From CALVUP01 sp964422195 (GTDB taxonomy: Bacteria; Bacillota_I; Bacilli_A; RF39; UBA660), in the NCBI GenBank assembly GCA_964422195.1, contig CAYRAF010000035.1, positions 1 through 12,495 of the forward strand: DNA of 12,495 bases, given 5' to 3'. Shown here one piece after another: positions 7,701-12,495 of this stretch. A model generated the notes under the pieces. It ran no database searches and had not been told where the DNA came from. It saw nothing but the letters and a program-made list of their open reading frames with translations. Each line of letters starts with the position of its first letter. Position 1 is the first letter of the stretch. Position numbers and translations under genes: made by a program.

Positions 7701-8217
7701 TTCCTTCTACTTCTTCTTGAGTTGCACTTTCATCTATCCATAGATATAATTTATAATGATTTGATGTTTTTGAATCTATTGATATTCTTTCCTCTACAAT
7801 ATTTAAATTATTAGTAGTATTTTCTAGTGTTAATGGAGATGTTGTTACAACCTTGGTTCTTCCATTTCCTTCTTCTCTAATTAAATAATATTTTACTTTG
7901 TTTAATGGTATAGTAGTATTTTCATCTATTTTTATATATAAATCATATATGGCAGATATTGTTCCATCATTTACTACATCAAATTGATATGGTGTTGTTT
8001 TCATTCCCTTTTTATCTGTCATTGGTGCAGCATTACTCATTGTTATTTCATCTATCTCATTATCTATTCTAAGATCTAATCTTCCTGCCTCTATTGTTGT
8101 TGCATTTTGTCCTCTTGTTGTCCTTTTATATACTGCATACGAAATAGATAGGACTAATGCTATTCCTATTACTATTCCAATTATTTTAGCTATTTTGTTA
8201 TATCTTACATTATCCAT
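4747..8217 (-). CDS. Large BspA-type leucine-rich-repeat surface protein
   Basis: 1156 residues, starting at ATG 8217 with AGGAGA 6 bases upstream. A single hydrophobic segment at about 11-30, flanked by Lys/Arg, is an uncleaved anchor or signal peptide. Residues about 40-185 look like an extracellular beta-sandwich of the TasA/camelysin type: an EAGRLDLRI strand, VVNDGTISAIYDLYIKID, and a final AKVTLKG strand. This is inference from pattern. Residues about 200-400 are a charged helical linker with a repeat (273-304 and 341-371 share K-x-L-x-x-MGY-x-D). Residues 427-1121 hold about 25 LRR_5 repeats of about 23 residues, of the form SLxxIxIPxSVxxIGxxAFxxCS. They are interrupted by GNG modules near 687 and 967 and by a GDLEDWC insert (Trp834). 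The tail (1122-1156) is rich in Asn and Tyr. No LPxTG sorting signal is present, so attachment would be through the N-terminus. Such repeats in other bacteria bind host or matrix proteins; a role in adhesion is inferred, the ligand unknown. Transcribed alone. Confidence 0.88.
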   Translation of the reverse strand: MDNVRYNKIAKIIGIVIGIALVLSISYAVYKRTTRGQNATTIEAGRLDLRIDNEIDEITMSNAAPMTDKKGMKTTPYQFDVVNDGTISAIYDLYIKIDENTTIPLNKVKYYLIREEGNGRTKVVTTSPLTLENTTNNLNIVEERISIDSKTSNHYKLYLWIDESATQEEVEGKNFFAKVTLKGSQYQKVDVRKVDVSEKSDRTVYAYYDDNNDVVIKGNGRIRANVIDYLKAFDSDEVISNYNDVLDFTGYDYRTNDLSPDFTDDLHTAIMTKILDDMGYHDVYENVNNMDDLINYINKKGLNNDSNFLNEYNERMNIELQRIEKFGSTIDDVVDLVAYIKALKEMGYTDTESITDRNSLRDYLINKSIYNIDDNVCIDNSLCNKFLSAFEDTRNKGYARNTYIPKSITLEEGILNIPEGLYTSNTNITSVNIPSTVISIDDRAFYDCSNLASINFPAGLKNIGVSAFENCGSLNAALMPNTVTNVGNSAFKNCVNLDNINISSSLNTLSDYVFSNCINLKNVSIPDSILDIREYAFERCTSLNNVVIPKYLKTVGNGAFYYCQSLENISLPSTVNSLGYSAFSWCTNLESIHLSDSITELNATFNHCTNLSNINIPKSLVRVGDSTFSGCSSITEIDLPVTTTELGNWAFENCSSLKNITLSASINFDNCKNAFDNCSLEEIELIGNGKLDGLYYNYPWYSNADTVKKVILSDDVTKIGDRVFSSCSNMETIILGENLNYIGDWAFEDCSSLKNIVLPNSLSYVGDKAFHNCSSIEEVSIGSDLTKIRYGTFMNCSSLKKVTLSDSIVSIESDAFEKCEALEGIYYLGDLEDWCNISFVNISSNPVYYGHKLYIQDQLLTDLTIPDSITNIKRYSFVNCKYIESINIPGNVVSIGGMAFSGCSGISEIYIPTSVETIEDGAFSGCSDLKKVTLSGTYDLNAMLGGNNYALNTVFDIGIMEELTLIGNGEINDYTYSDRPLFRQRGLKKITIDGEITKIGDYALSDLSATTVVIGDNVKTIGNYAFYDSSIENVVFGSGLRTIGQYAFSNCSKIKSLNLPTGLVSIGQYAFNRCGRLEGIILPDTLTTIENSAFYQCALKDEIVIPNSVSYVGEDVFRLCWYLENIKIDNTSSYVTEHWNPNWNNYYSENIEYLRN
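4855..6939 (-). repeat. Coding LRR_5 (BspA-type) repeat array
   Basis: This is the DNA for residues 427-1121 of the surface protein. Units of about 69 bases are recognised at the protein level by the period I-P-x-S/T-V-x-x-I-G-x-x-A-F-x-x-C-S. DNA identity between units is low, so the array is old rather than newly amplified. Cysteines recur at the end of most units. Confidence 0.85.
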
Positions 8218-8235
8218 ACATATTCTCCTATCATA

Positions 8236-8264
8236 AGTTTATCATTTTACTTATTTTTGGTCAA
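8236..8264 (-). promoter_or_regulatory. Promoter of the LRR surface protein gene
   Basis: On the minus strand TTGACC (8264-8259) and TAAACT (8241-8236) are 17 bases apart, with TG one base before the -10. The start codon is 18 bases past the -10, with AGGAGA between. Its -35 lies about 20 bases from the -35 of the divergent radical SAM gene. Confidence 0.6.
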
Positions 8265-8281
8265 TAATTTAACAAATTTAT

Positions 8282-8310
8282 TTGCGTTATTATAAATAAT
8301 TTATTATCAT
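8282..8310 (+). promoter_or_regulatory. Possible promoter of the radical SAM gene
   Basis: TTGCGT (8282-8287) and TATCAT (8305-8310) are 17 bases apart, 18 bases before the ATG. Both boxes have two mismatches to consensus, so this is a weak prediction. AGGTGA at 8317-8322 is the likely ribosome binding site. Confidence 0.4.
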
Positions 8311-8328
8311 ATTACTAGGTGAAATCAG

Positions 8329-9234
8329 ATGAGCTTAGAAAAATGTGAAATATGTCCAATAAAATGTAAAAAGAATAGATATAAAGAATTAGGATATTGT
8401 AAAACTAATGATAAAATTAAAATAGCTAAAGCATATAAACATTTGTGGGAAGAGCCAATATTAACTGGAAAAAATGGTAGTGGTACAGTATTCTTTTCTG
8501 GATGTAACTTAAATTGCGTATATTGCCAGAATTATGAATTATCTAAAAATGCTAAAGGTATTGAAATAACTATTGATGAACTTAAGAATGTATTTTTAAA
8601 ACTACAAAAAGAAAAAGCTACTAATATAAATTTAGTAACCCCTACTCACTTTAGTTTACAAATAAAAGAAGCTATTATAAAAGCAAAAGATAAAGGACTA
8701 AATATTCCTATTGTTTATAATACCAGTGGTTATGATAATGCACATACTTTAAAAGAATTAGAAGGACTTATTGATATATATCTAACAGATATGAAATATT
8801 ATGATGACAAATATGCAATTAAATATTCTAAAGCTCCTAATTATTTTAATATATGTAAAAAAGCAATAAGTGAAATGTATAAGCAAGTAGGAAAGCCAAT
8901 ATATAAAAACAATGTATTAATAAAAGGTATAATTGTTAGACATCTAATATTACCTGGATTAGTAGAAGATTCTAAAAAAATACTTAAATATTTATATGAT
9001 ACTTACAAAGATAATATAATTATAAGCATCATGAATCAATATACTCCCCTAGATAATGTTAAAGAAATAAAAGAATTAAATAGAAAGATAACTAAAAAAG
9101 AATATGATGAAGTAATTAATTATGCTCTAGATATTGGGATAACTAATGCTTATATTCAAGAAGATGATACTCAAAGTGAAAGTTTTATACCTAACTTCGA
9201 TTTAAAAGAGATAAGGGATTATTTAAATAAATAA
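8329..9234 (+). CDS. PflX-like radical SAM protein (COG1313 type)
   Basis: 301-residue radical SAM enzyme. The cluster motif is Cys59-x3-Cys63-x2-Cys66 (SGCNLNCVYCQNYELS), which would bind the 4Fe-4S cluster that cleaves S-adenosylmethionine. An N-terminal set, Cys6, Cys9, Cys13 and Cys24 (CEICPIKC...LGYC), could hold a second cluster or zinc. That N-terminal cysteine pattern with the YCQNYE signature is characteristic of COG1313, annotated as PflX or 'putative pyruvate formate-lyase activating enzyme'. Later segments (NLVTPTHF, YNTSGYD, LTDMKYYD, VRHLILPGL) also fit that family. The true substrate of the family is not established, and no glycyl-radical enzyme lies beside it here, so I do not call it PflA. 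The ATG has AGGTGA 6 bases upstream. It is monocistronic, divergent from the LRR gene and convergent with the pseudouridine synthase gene, sharing a hairpin with it. Confidence 0.85.
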   Translation: MSLEKCEICPIKCKKNRYKELGYCKTNDKIKIAKAYKHLWEEPILTGKNGSGTVFFSGCNLNCVYCQNYELSKNAKGIEITIDELKNVFLKLQKEKATNINLVTPTHFSLQIKEAIIKAKDKGLNIPIVYNTSGYDNAHTLKELEGLIDIYLTDMKYYDDKYAIKYSKAPNYFNICKKAISEMYKQVGKPIYKNNVLIKGIIVRHLILPGLVEDSKKILKYLYDTYKDNIIISIMNQYTPLDNVKEIKELNRKITKKEYDEVINYALDIGITNAYIQEDDTQSESFIPNFDLKEIRDYLNK

Positions 9235-9258
9235 GCAAGTTCTAATTATAGAACTTGC
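9235..9258. terminator. Bidirectional terminator between radical SAM and pseudouridine synthase genes
   Basis: A perfect 10-bp stem (GCAAGTTCTA, 9235-9244, with TAGAACTTGC, 9249-9258) has a four-base loop. On the plus strand ATTCTTTTGT follows, and on the minus strand TTATTTATTT follows. The hairpin starts one base after the radical SAM stop and includes the last five codons and the stop of the minus-strand gene. Confidence 0.75.
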
Positions 9259-10075
9259 ATTCTTTTGTCTCAAACTTATATTTTTTACCTTTATATATAA
9301 AACTAATTTTATAAGCATATAAACACATTTCTTTATTATTATCTTTTATACCATACTTTTTATCACCAACTATTGGACAATTAATATCTTTCAGTTGTAC
9401 TCTTATTTGATTTTTCTTTCCTGTATTTAGTTTTAATCCAAGTAAAGTAGTACTTTTCTTTTTATTTATCACTTCATAATAAGTAGATGCATATTCACCA
9501 TCGCTAGATGAATATACATAATGATTATTATCTTCTTTTAAGTAAGATATTAAAATACCAACATCATCTTTAGGACTATTATGCACTAAAGCAAAGTAAA
9601 ATCTATCTACTTTATCATTCCAATATTTTTGTAAATATTCTTTTACTTCTTTATTTTTAGCAAACAATACAAGACCTGATGTATCTTTATCTAATCTATG
9701 TACTATAAATATTTTATTATTTTTATTCTTTCTTTTAACATAATTACTAACTAAACTATATAGATTTACATGACCTTTATTATCACTAATAGTAAGTAAA
9801 TTACTAGGTTTATCTACTACTACAAAGTCATTATCTTCATAAACTATATCAATATTATTATCATACTTAATATAATTTAATCTAACTGACACATTATCAT
9901 TTGGAAATACTATATAATCATGTTTAGTCATTATTTTATTGTTTACAAGTACTTGTCCATTACTTAAATAAGTTTTTATATTATTCTTAGATTTATTTTC
10001 AATTTTTTCAAAAAGAAAAGAAAGAAGTTCACTCTTTTCTTCTACTTTATAAACAGTCTCATTCTTATTATTCAT
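9242..10075 (-). CDS. RluA/RluD-family pseudouridine synthase with S4 domain
   Basis: Converts uridine to pseudouridine in RNA, most likely rRNA; the exact target cannot be told from sequence. 277 residues, close to family length. An S4-like RNA-binding domain occupies about 12-67 (KTYLSNGQVLVNNKI). The catalytic domain starts with IVYEDNDFVVVDKPSNLL (77-94). It carries the RluA motif HRLDKDTSGL (126-135), in which Asp129 is the nucleophile, and ends with TGKKNQIRVQL (218-228) followed by GDKKYG. In most relatives that last motif reads GRTHQIRVH, so KKN and Q are small departures at the usual Arg-Thr-His positions. Its ATG overlaps the murC stop as ATGAATAA, with GGGAGA upstream inside murC, so it is translated from the murC transcript. 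Its own last codons form part of a terminator hairpin. Confidence 0.88.
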   Translation of the reverse strand: MNNKNETVYKVEEKSELLSFLFEKIENKSKNNIKTYLSNGQVLVNNKIMTKHDYIVFPNDNVSVRLNYIKYDNNIDIVYEDNDFVVVDKPSNLLTISDNKGHVNLYSLVSNYVKRKNKNNKIFIVHRLDKDTSGLVLFAKNKEVKEYLQKYWNDKVDRFYFALVHNSPKDDVGILISYLKEDNNHYVYSSSDGEYASTYYEVINKKKSTTLLGLKLNTGKKNQIRVQLKDINCPIVGDKKYGIKDNNKEMCLYAYKISFIYKGKKYKFETKECKFYN

Positions 10076-11390
10076 TATTTTCTCCCAAAATTTCTTTAAA
10101 TTTATTTAAAATATCATAAATATTAGTACAACTCATAAAACAGTATACAGCATTATTATAATTTAATAGTTTATCTACTGTATCAACACTTATTTTTTCG
10201 GCATTATCAACCATTTCTATTAAAGTATCAGAAGTAACACCAGGATAATCATTTGGGTTTTCTCTATCACAATGAATATCCATAATATATGCTTTATCAG
10301 CTTTTTTCAAGGCATCAGCAAAATCATCCATTAAATCTTTAGTTCTTGAATATGTATTAGGAAGAAAGATAGCAATTACTTTTTTGTCTGGATATTTTTG
10401 ACGAGCAGAATCTATAGTAACTGCAATTTCTGTTGGATGATGAGCATAATCATCTATAGTTACTCTATCACCAAAAGTATCTACTTTAAATCTTCTTTTT
10501 GCTCCTTCAAAAGTTTTTAAGTATTTAGAAATATCTTCAACGCTTAAATTATAACTTCTTAGTATAGCAATAGAACCTAAAGCATTAAGTATCATATGAT
10601 TGCCATATAGAGGAAGATCAAAATGAGAATATAATTCTTTATTTATATAAACATCAAAACTACTTCCTTCACTAGTTAACTCTACATTTTTAGCAACTAT
10701 ATCATTATTATCATTAAATCCATAATAAATAGTTTCAATACCTTCTTTAATACTTAATTTACGTATGTTTTCATCATCACCACACATAACAAGTAATCTT
10801 GTTGTTTTATTAACAAATGTATTAAATGTATTTATAAGATCTTCTATATCTTTATATATTTCTGTATGATCAAGTTCTATATTAGTAAGTAGTGTATTAG
10901 TTGGGTAATATGATAGGAAGTGTCTATTAAACTCATCTGATTCTACTATAAATAATTTATTGTCTTTTGATGCATAACCTTGACCATCACCTACAAAATA
11001 GTTACATCCAATTGTATTTTTAAGTACATGACTAATTAATAATGATGTAGTTGTTTTTCCATGAGTACCACAAACACTAGTAGTTTCAAATTCTTTAGTT
11101 AAATTACCCATCACTTCATGATAACTTTGAACTGTAAGTCCCTCTTCTTTTACTTTAATCATTTCAGGATGATCTTTTGAAAAAGCTACAGAATAAGTTA
11201 CAATAGTATCTTTATCAATTTCATGATTTTGATCATAATAAATCTTAATACCACGTTTATCTAATCCTTCTTGGGTAAACTTGTAATCTTTAACATCATC
11301 ATATCCAGATACTTCATTTCCTAAATCATAAAGTATCTGTGCAAGTGTTGCCATACCACTACCTTTTATACCAATACAAAAATATTTCAT
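10068..11390 (-). CDS. murC: UDP-N-acetylmuramate--L-alanine ligase (MurC)
   Basis: Cytoplasmic ATP-dependent ligase that adds L-Ala to UDP-N-acetylmuramic acid, the first amino acid step of the peptidoglycan stem peptide. 440 residues, typical length. The N-terminal Rossmann domain has GIKGSGMATLA (7-17). The ATP loop is GTHGKTTTS (108-116), with Lys112 contacting phosphate. The central domain has VESDEFNRHFLSYYPTNTLLTNIELDH (149-175), the version seen in Bacillus-type MurC, with Glu150 and His175 at expected metal/substrate sites. The C-terminal domain has DDYAHHPTE (313-321), which is diagnostic for MurC against MurD/E/F. ATG 11390 is backed by AGAAGG 7 bases upstream. It is the first gene of a two-gene unit with the pseudouridine synthase and has its own strong promoter. 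It indicates that the organism makes a cell wall. Confidence 0.97.
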   Translation of the reverse strand: MKYFCIGIKGSGMATLAQILYDLGNEVSGYDDVKDYKFTQEGLDKRGIKIYYDQNHEIDKDTIVTYSVAFSKDHPEMIKVKEEGLTVQSYHEVMGNLTKEFETTSVCGTHGKTTTSLLISHVLKNTIGCNYFVGDGQGYASKDNKLFIVESDEFNRHFLSYYPTNTLLTNIELDHTEIYKDIEDLINTFNTFVNKTTRLLVMCGDDENIRKLSIKEGIETIYYGFNDNNDIVAKNVELTSEGSSFDVYINKELYSHFDLPLYGNHMILNALGSIAILRSYNLSVEDISKYLKTFEGAKRRFKVDTFGDRVTIDDYAHHPTEIAVTIDSARQKYPDKKVIAIFLPNTYSRTKDLMDDFADALKKADKAYIMDIHCDRENPNDYPGVTSDTLIEMVDNAEKISVDTVDKLLNYNNAVYCFMSCTNIYDILNKFKEILGENNE

Positions 11391-11412
11391 ATAAAAACCT
11401 TCTTTCTATTTT

Positions 11413-11441
11413 ATTATAGCAAATTATATGTTTAATGACAA
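11413..11441 (-). promoter_or_regulatory. murC promoter
   Basis: On the minus strand TTGTCA (11441-11436) and a perfect TATAAT (11418-11413) are 17 bases apart, with TG one base before the -10. It starts directly after the terminator of the toxin gene, and the -35 touches the end of that terminator's T run. Confidence 0.8.
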
Positions 11442-11469
11442 AAAAAGATAAAGCTTTTTTACTTTATCT
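11440..11469 (-). terminator. Terminator of the toxin-antitoxin operon
   Basis: An 8-bp stem (AGATAAAG, 11469-11462 read on the minus strand, with CTTTATCT, 11453-11446) has an eight-base loop and is followed by a run of T. The first bases of the stem belong to the toxin stop codon. It separates the toxin operon from murC. Confidence 0.7.
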
Positions 11470-11773
11470 ATCTAAATAAATCACTATGACTACCTGTTGC
11501 GATAAGCAATAATACCAATCTTTCATCCTGATATTGATAAATCAACAACCAATCAGGTGAAATATGGCATTCCCTACAATCTTTATAATATTTATCATTT
11601 ATTAACAAATGATCTTTATATTTAGTAGGAAGTTTTTCTTTCTTACTTAAGATATCAATAACATTAAATAATTCATCTAAATCTTTATTTTGGCGCTTAA
11701 TTTTCTTATATTGCCTTTTGAATTTAGTTGAAAAAATCACTTCATATTTCTCAATAGTTGCAAGTTTACTCAT
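11468..11773 (-). CDS. yafQ: YafQ-family type II toxin (ribosome-dependent mRNA endonuclease)
   Basis: 101-residue member of the RelE/ParE superfamily, YafQ branch; these toxins cut mRNA on the ribosome. The C-terminal half carries the YafQ signature CRECHISPDWLLIY and ends ATGSHSDLF. By family comparison His55, His70, Asp74, Trp75, His96 and Phe100 match the active-site residues known for E. coli YafQ (His50, His63, Asp67, Trp68, His87, Phe91). All are present, so the toxin looks functional. The ATG overlaps the antitoxin stop as ATGAGTAA, with AGAAGG inside the antitoxin gene, the usual arrangement for coupled translation with antitoxin made first. A terminator begins in its stop codon. The symbol follows the family, not proven orthology. 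Confidence 0.9.
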   Translation of the reverse strand: MSKLATIEKYEVIFSTKFKRQYKKIKRQNKDLDELFNVIDILSKKEKLPTKYKDHLLINDKYYKDCRECHISPDWLLIYQYQDERLVLLLIATGSHSDLFR

Positions 11774-12053
11774 CTAACGCCTTCTTTAACTCATCAATAT
11801 TCTTATAACTTTTATATTTTTCAGGGTGTTTTTCAATGTCTCTTGCCTCTTTTAATGCTCTTTTTAATTCTCTACTAGGTTTGTTGTTCTCCATTGTTAT
11901 TTCAAAAGGAACAGCTTGTGTTCTAACACTTTGTGTTAAAAACATATTTAAAGCAACGCTAGTATTTAATCCTAAACTTTTAAATAATTCATCGGCTTGT
12001 TTTTTTAAATTCCTATCTACTCTAAAACTCATATTAACGGTATTACTAGCCAT
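11766..12053 (-). CDS. dinJ: RelB/DinJ-family antitoxin
   Basis: 95-residue antitoxin that would bind and neutralise the YafQ toxin and repress the operon. Residues 5-50 form a ribbon-helix-helix DNA-binding domain: the strand NTVNMSFRVD, then the helix KKQADELFKSLG, then NTSVALNMFLTQSVRTQAVPFE, the characteristic RelB/DinJ pattern ending in PFE. The C-terminal part (56-95) is charged and Lys/Glu rich, as expected for the flexible region that wraps the toxin. The ATG start is supported by AGGAGA at 12066-12061, 7 bases away. First gene of the two-gene operon, located between pnp and murC with its own promoter and operator. The symbol follows the family; RelB would be an equal choice. Confidence 0.88.
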   Translation of the reverse strand: MASNTVNMSFRVDRNLKKQADELFKSLGLNTSVALNMFLTQSVRTQAVPFEITMENNKPSRELKRALKEARDIEKHPEKYKSYKNIDELKKALDE

Positions 12054-12074
12054 ATTATCATCTCCTATATAAAC

Positions 12075-12103
12075 ATATTAACATTTTGTATATACTATGT
12101 CAA
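12075..12103 (-). promoter_or_regulatory. Toxin-antitoxin operon promoter
   Basis: On the minus strand a perfect TTGACA (12103-12098) and TAATAT (12080-12075) are 17 bases apart. The antitoxin ATG lies 21 bases past the -10. An inverted repeat brackets the -35. Confidence 0.8.
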
Positions 12104-12118
12104 TACATTTTATATACA
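12087..12118. promoter_or_regulatory. Probable autoregulatory operator of the toxin-antitoxin operon
   Basis: TGTATATA (12087-12094) and TATATACA (12111-12118) form an 8-bp inverted repeat with a 16-base gap, centred over the -35. The same sites also read as two direct copies of ACATTTT(GT)ATATAC, at 12081-12095 and 12105-12117. Two spaced sites around the -35 suit a ribbon-helix-helix antitoxin that represses its own promoter. This rests on symmetry and position only. Confidence 0.6.
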
Positions 12119-12136
12119 GTGTTTGTTTTAATATAC

Positions 12137-12167
12137 AAAAAAAAGATACTATTTCATAGCATCTTTT
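12137..12167 (-). terminator. pnp terminator
   Basis: Read on the minus strand, a 12-bp stem with one G-U pair (12167-12156 with 12152-12141) has a three-base loop (GAA) and continues into a run of T: the eight A residues at 12137-12144 of the plus strand, partly in the stem. The stem includes the last codons and the TAG of pnp. Confidence 0.8.
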
Positions 12168-12495
12168 CTTGAGAAGTTTAGTTTTCCTTTTTTATCAAGT
12201 CCAATGTATTTTACTAAGATTTCATCTCCTACTGAAACTACATCACTAACTTTATTAACTCTTTCTTTAGCAAGTTTAGAAATATGTACTAATCCTTCAC
12301 ATCCAGGCCATAATTGAACAAAGCATCCAAAATCTTCTATTTTAATAACTTTAGCAGAATATGTTTTTCCTTCTTCTACTTCCCTAGTTATATCTTTAAT
12401 CATTTCAGCTGTTTTATCGATTACTTCTTTATCGGTATGATAAATAATTACTCTACCATCATCTTCTAAATCAACTTTAACTGCATTTTGATCAT
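12149..12495 (-). CDS. pnp: Polyribonucleotide nucleotidyltransferase, C-terminal part (start outside window)
   Basis: The last 115 codons of a gene that enters from the right edge; the frame is open upstream of the internal ATG at 12403, so that Met is not the start. The visible protein covers the end of the KH domain (VKVDLEDDGRVIIYHTDKE, then AEMIKDITREVEEGKTY) and the whole S1 RNA-binding domain (KVIKIEDFGCFVQLWPGCEGLVHIS, then KVSDVVSVGDEILVKYIGLDKKGKLNFSRKD). The KH-S1 order with the DDG and PGCEGLVHIS signatures is that of PNPase, the phosphate-dependent 3'-5' exoribonuclease of mRNA decay. A lone S1 protein is unlikely given the KH part. The protein ends five residues after the S1 domain without the acidic tail seen in some relatives. 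The coding end forms its own terminator. Confidence 0.9.
   Translation of the reverse strand, partial: DQNAVKVDLEDDGRVIIYHTDKEVIDKTAEMIKDITREVEEGKTYSAKVIKIEDFGCFVQLWPGCEGLVHISKLAKERVNKVSDVVSVGDEILVKYIGLDKKGKLNFSRKDAMK

Noticed and set aside
7599..7814. A 71-residue open frame antisense to the LRR gene
   Set aside because: Low-complexity Leu/Phe/His composition opposite a real gene; a shadow frame.
8293..8303. Palindrome TAAATAATTTA upstream of the radical SAM gene as an operator
   Set aside because: A short A/T-only palindrome is expected by chance at this base composition.
11836..12072. A 78-residue open frame antisense to the antitoxin gene
   Set aside because: Covers the antitoxin gene and its ribosome binding site in reverse; no independent signals.
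12054..12148. A small gene or RNA between pnp and the antitoxin gene
   Set aside because: All of it is accounted for by the pnp terminator and the toxin-antitoxin promoter/operator; no further structure seen.
12149..12403. A separate small S1-domain protein starting at the ATG at 12403
   Set aside because: The frame continues upstream to the window edge with a KH-type sequence, so this is the end of pnp.

Overview
The window is very AT-rich DNA, standard in layout for a low-GC Gram-positive (Firmicutes/Bacillota). The main clues are the polA-mutM gene pair, a Firmicutes-type LexA, a MurC of the Bacillus kind, strong AGGAGG-like ribosome binding sites, and TTGACA-N17-TATAAT promoters. The BspA-type leucine-rich-repeat surface protein and the PflX-like radical SAM protein suggest an anaerobic, probably host- or gut-associated member of the Bacilli/Erysipelotrichia/RF39 side of the phylum. 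That placement is inference. The presence of MurC argues for a peptidoglycan wall. Every stop codon visible is TAA or TAG, and every Trp codon I checked is TGG.

Left part (1-4100, minus strand): polA, mutM and a DUF308/HdeD-like membrane protein lie head to tail. mutM starts 8 bases after the polA stop and looks translationally linked to it. polA and mutM are DNA repair genes. Divergent from polA is lexA (plus strand). The intergenic space carries a well-formed lexA promoter with a candidate LexA operator over its -35, and a likely extended -10 polA promoter on the other strand.

Middle (4718-9258): lexA ends in a strong hairpin terminator that faces a 3.5 kb gene on the minus strand. This gene encodes a 1156-residue surface protein: an N-terminal membrane anchor, a TasA/camelysin-like domain (inferred), a helical linker with an internal repeat, and about 25 BspA-type repeats interrupted by insert modules. 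Divergent from it is a PflX-like (COG1313) radical SAM protein with an extra N-terminal cysteine cluster.

Right part (9235-12495, minus strand): pnp (3' end only) is followed by a two-gene type II toxin-antitoxin operon (RelB/DinJ antitoxin, YafQ toxin) with its own promoter, operator and terminator. After that comes a murC-rluA-type operon with its own strong promoter. Several hairpin terminators here overlap the stop codon or last codons of the upstream gene, showing tight packing. The window is almost all coding. No stretch over 300 bases lacks a gene. I saw no rRNA, tRNA, CRISPR array, insertion sequence or prophage gene.

No clearly new multi-gene system is evident. The least ordinary items are the mosaic LRR surface protein, the orphan radical SAM enzyme, the divergent LexA operator and LexA recognition helix, and the terminators embedded in coding sequence.
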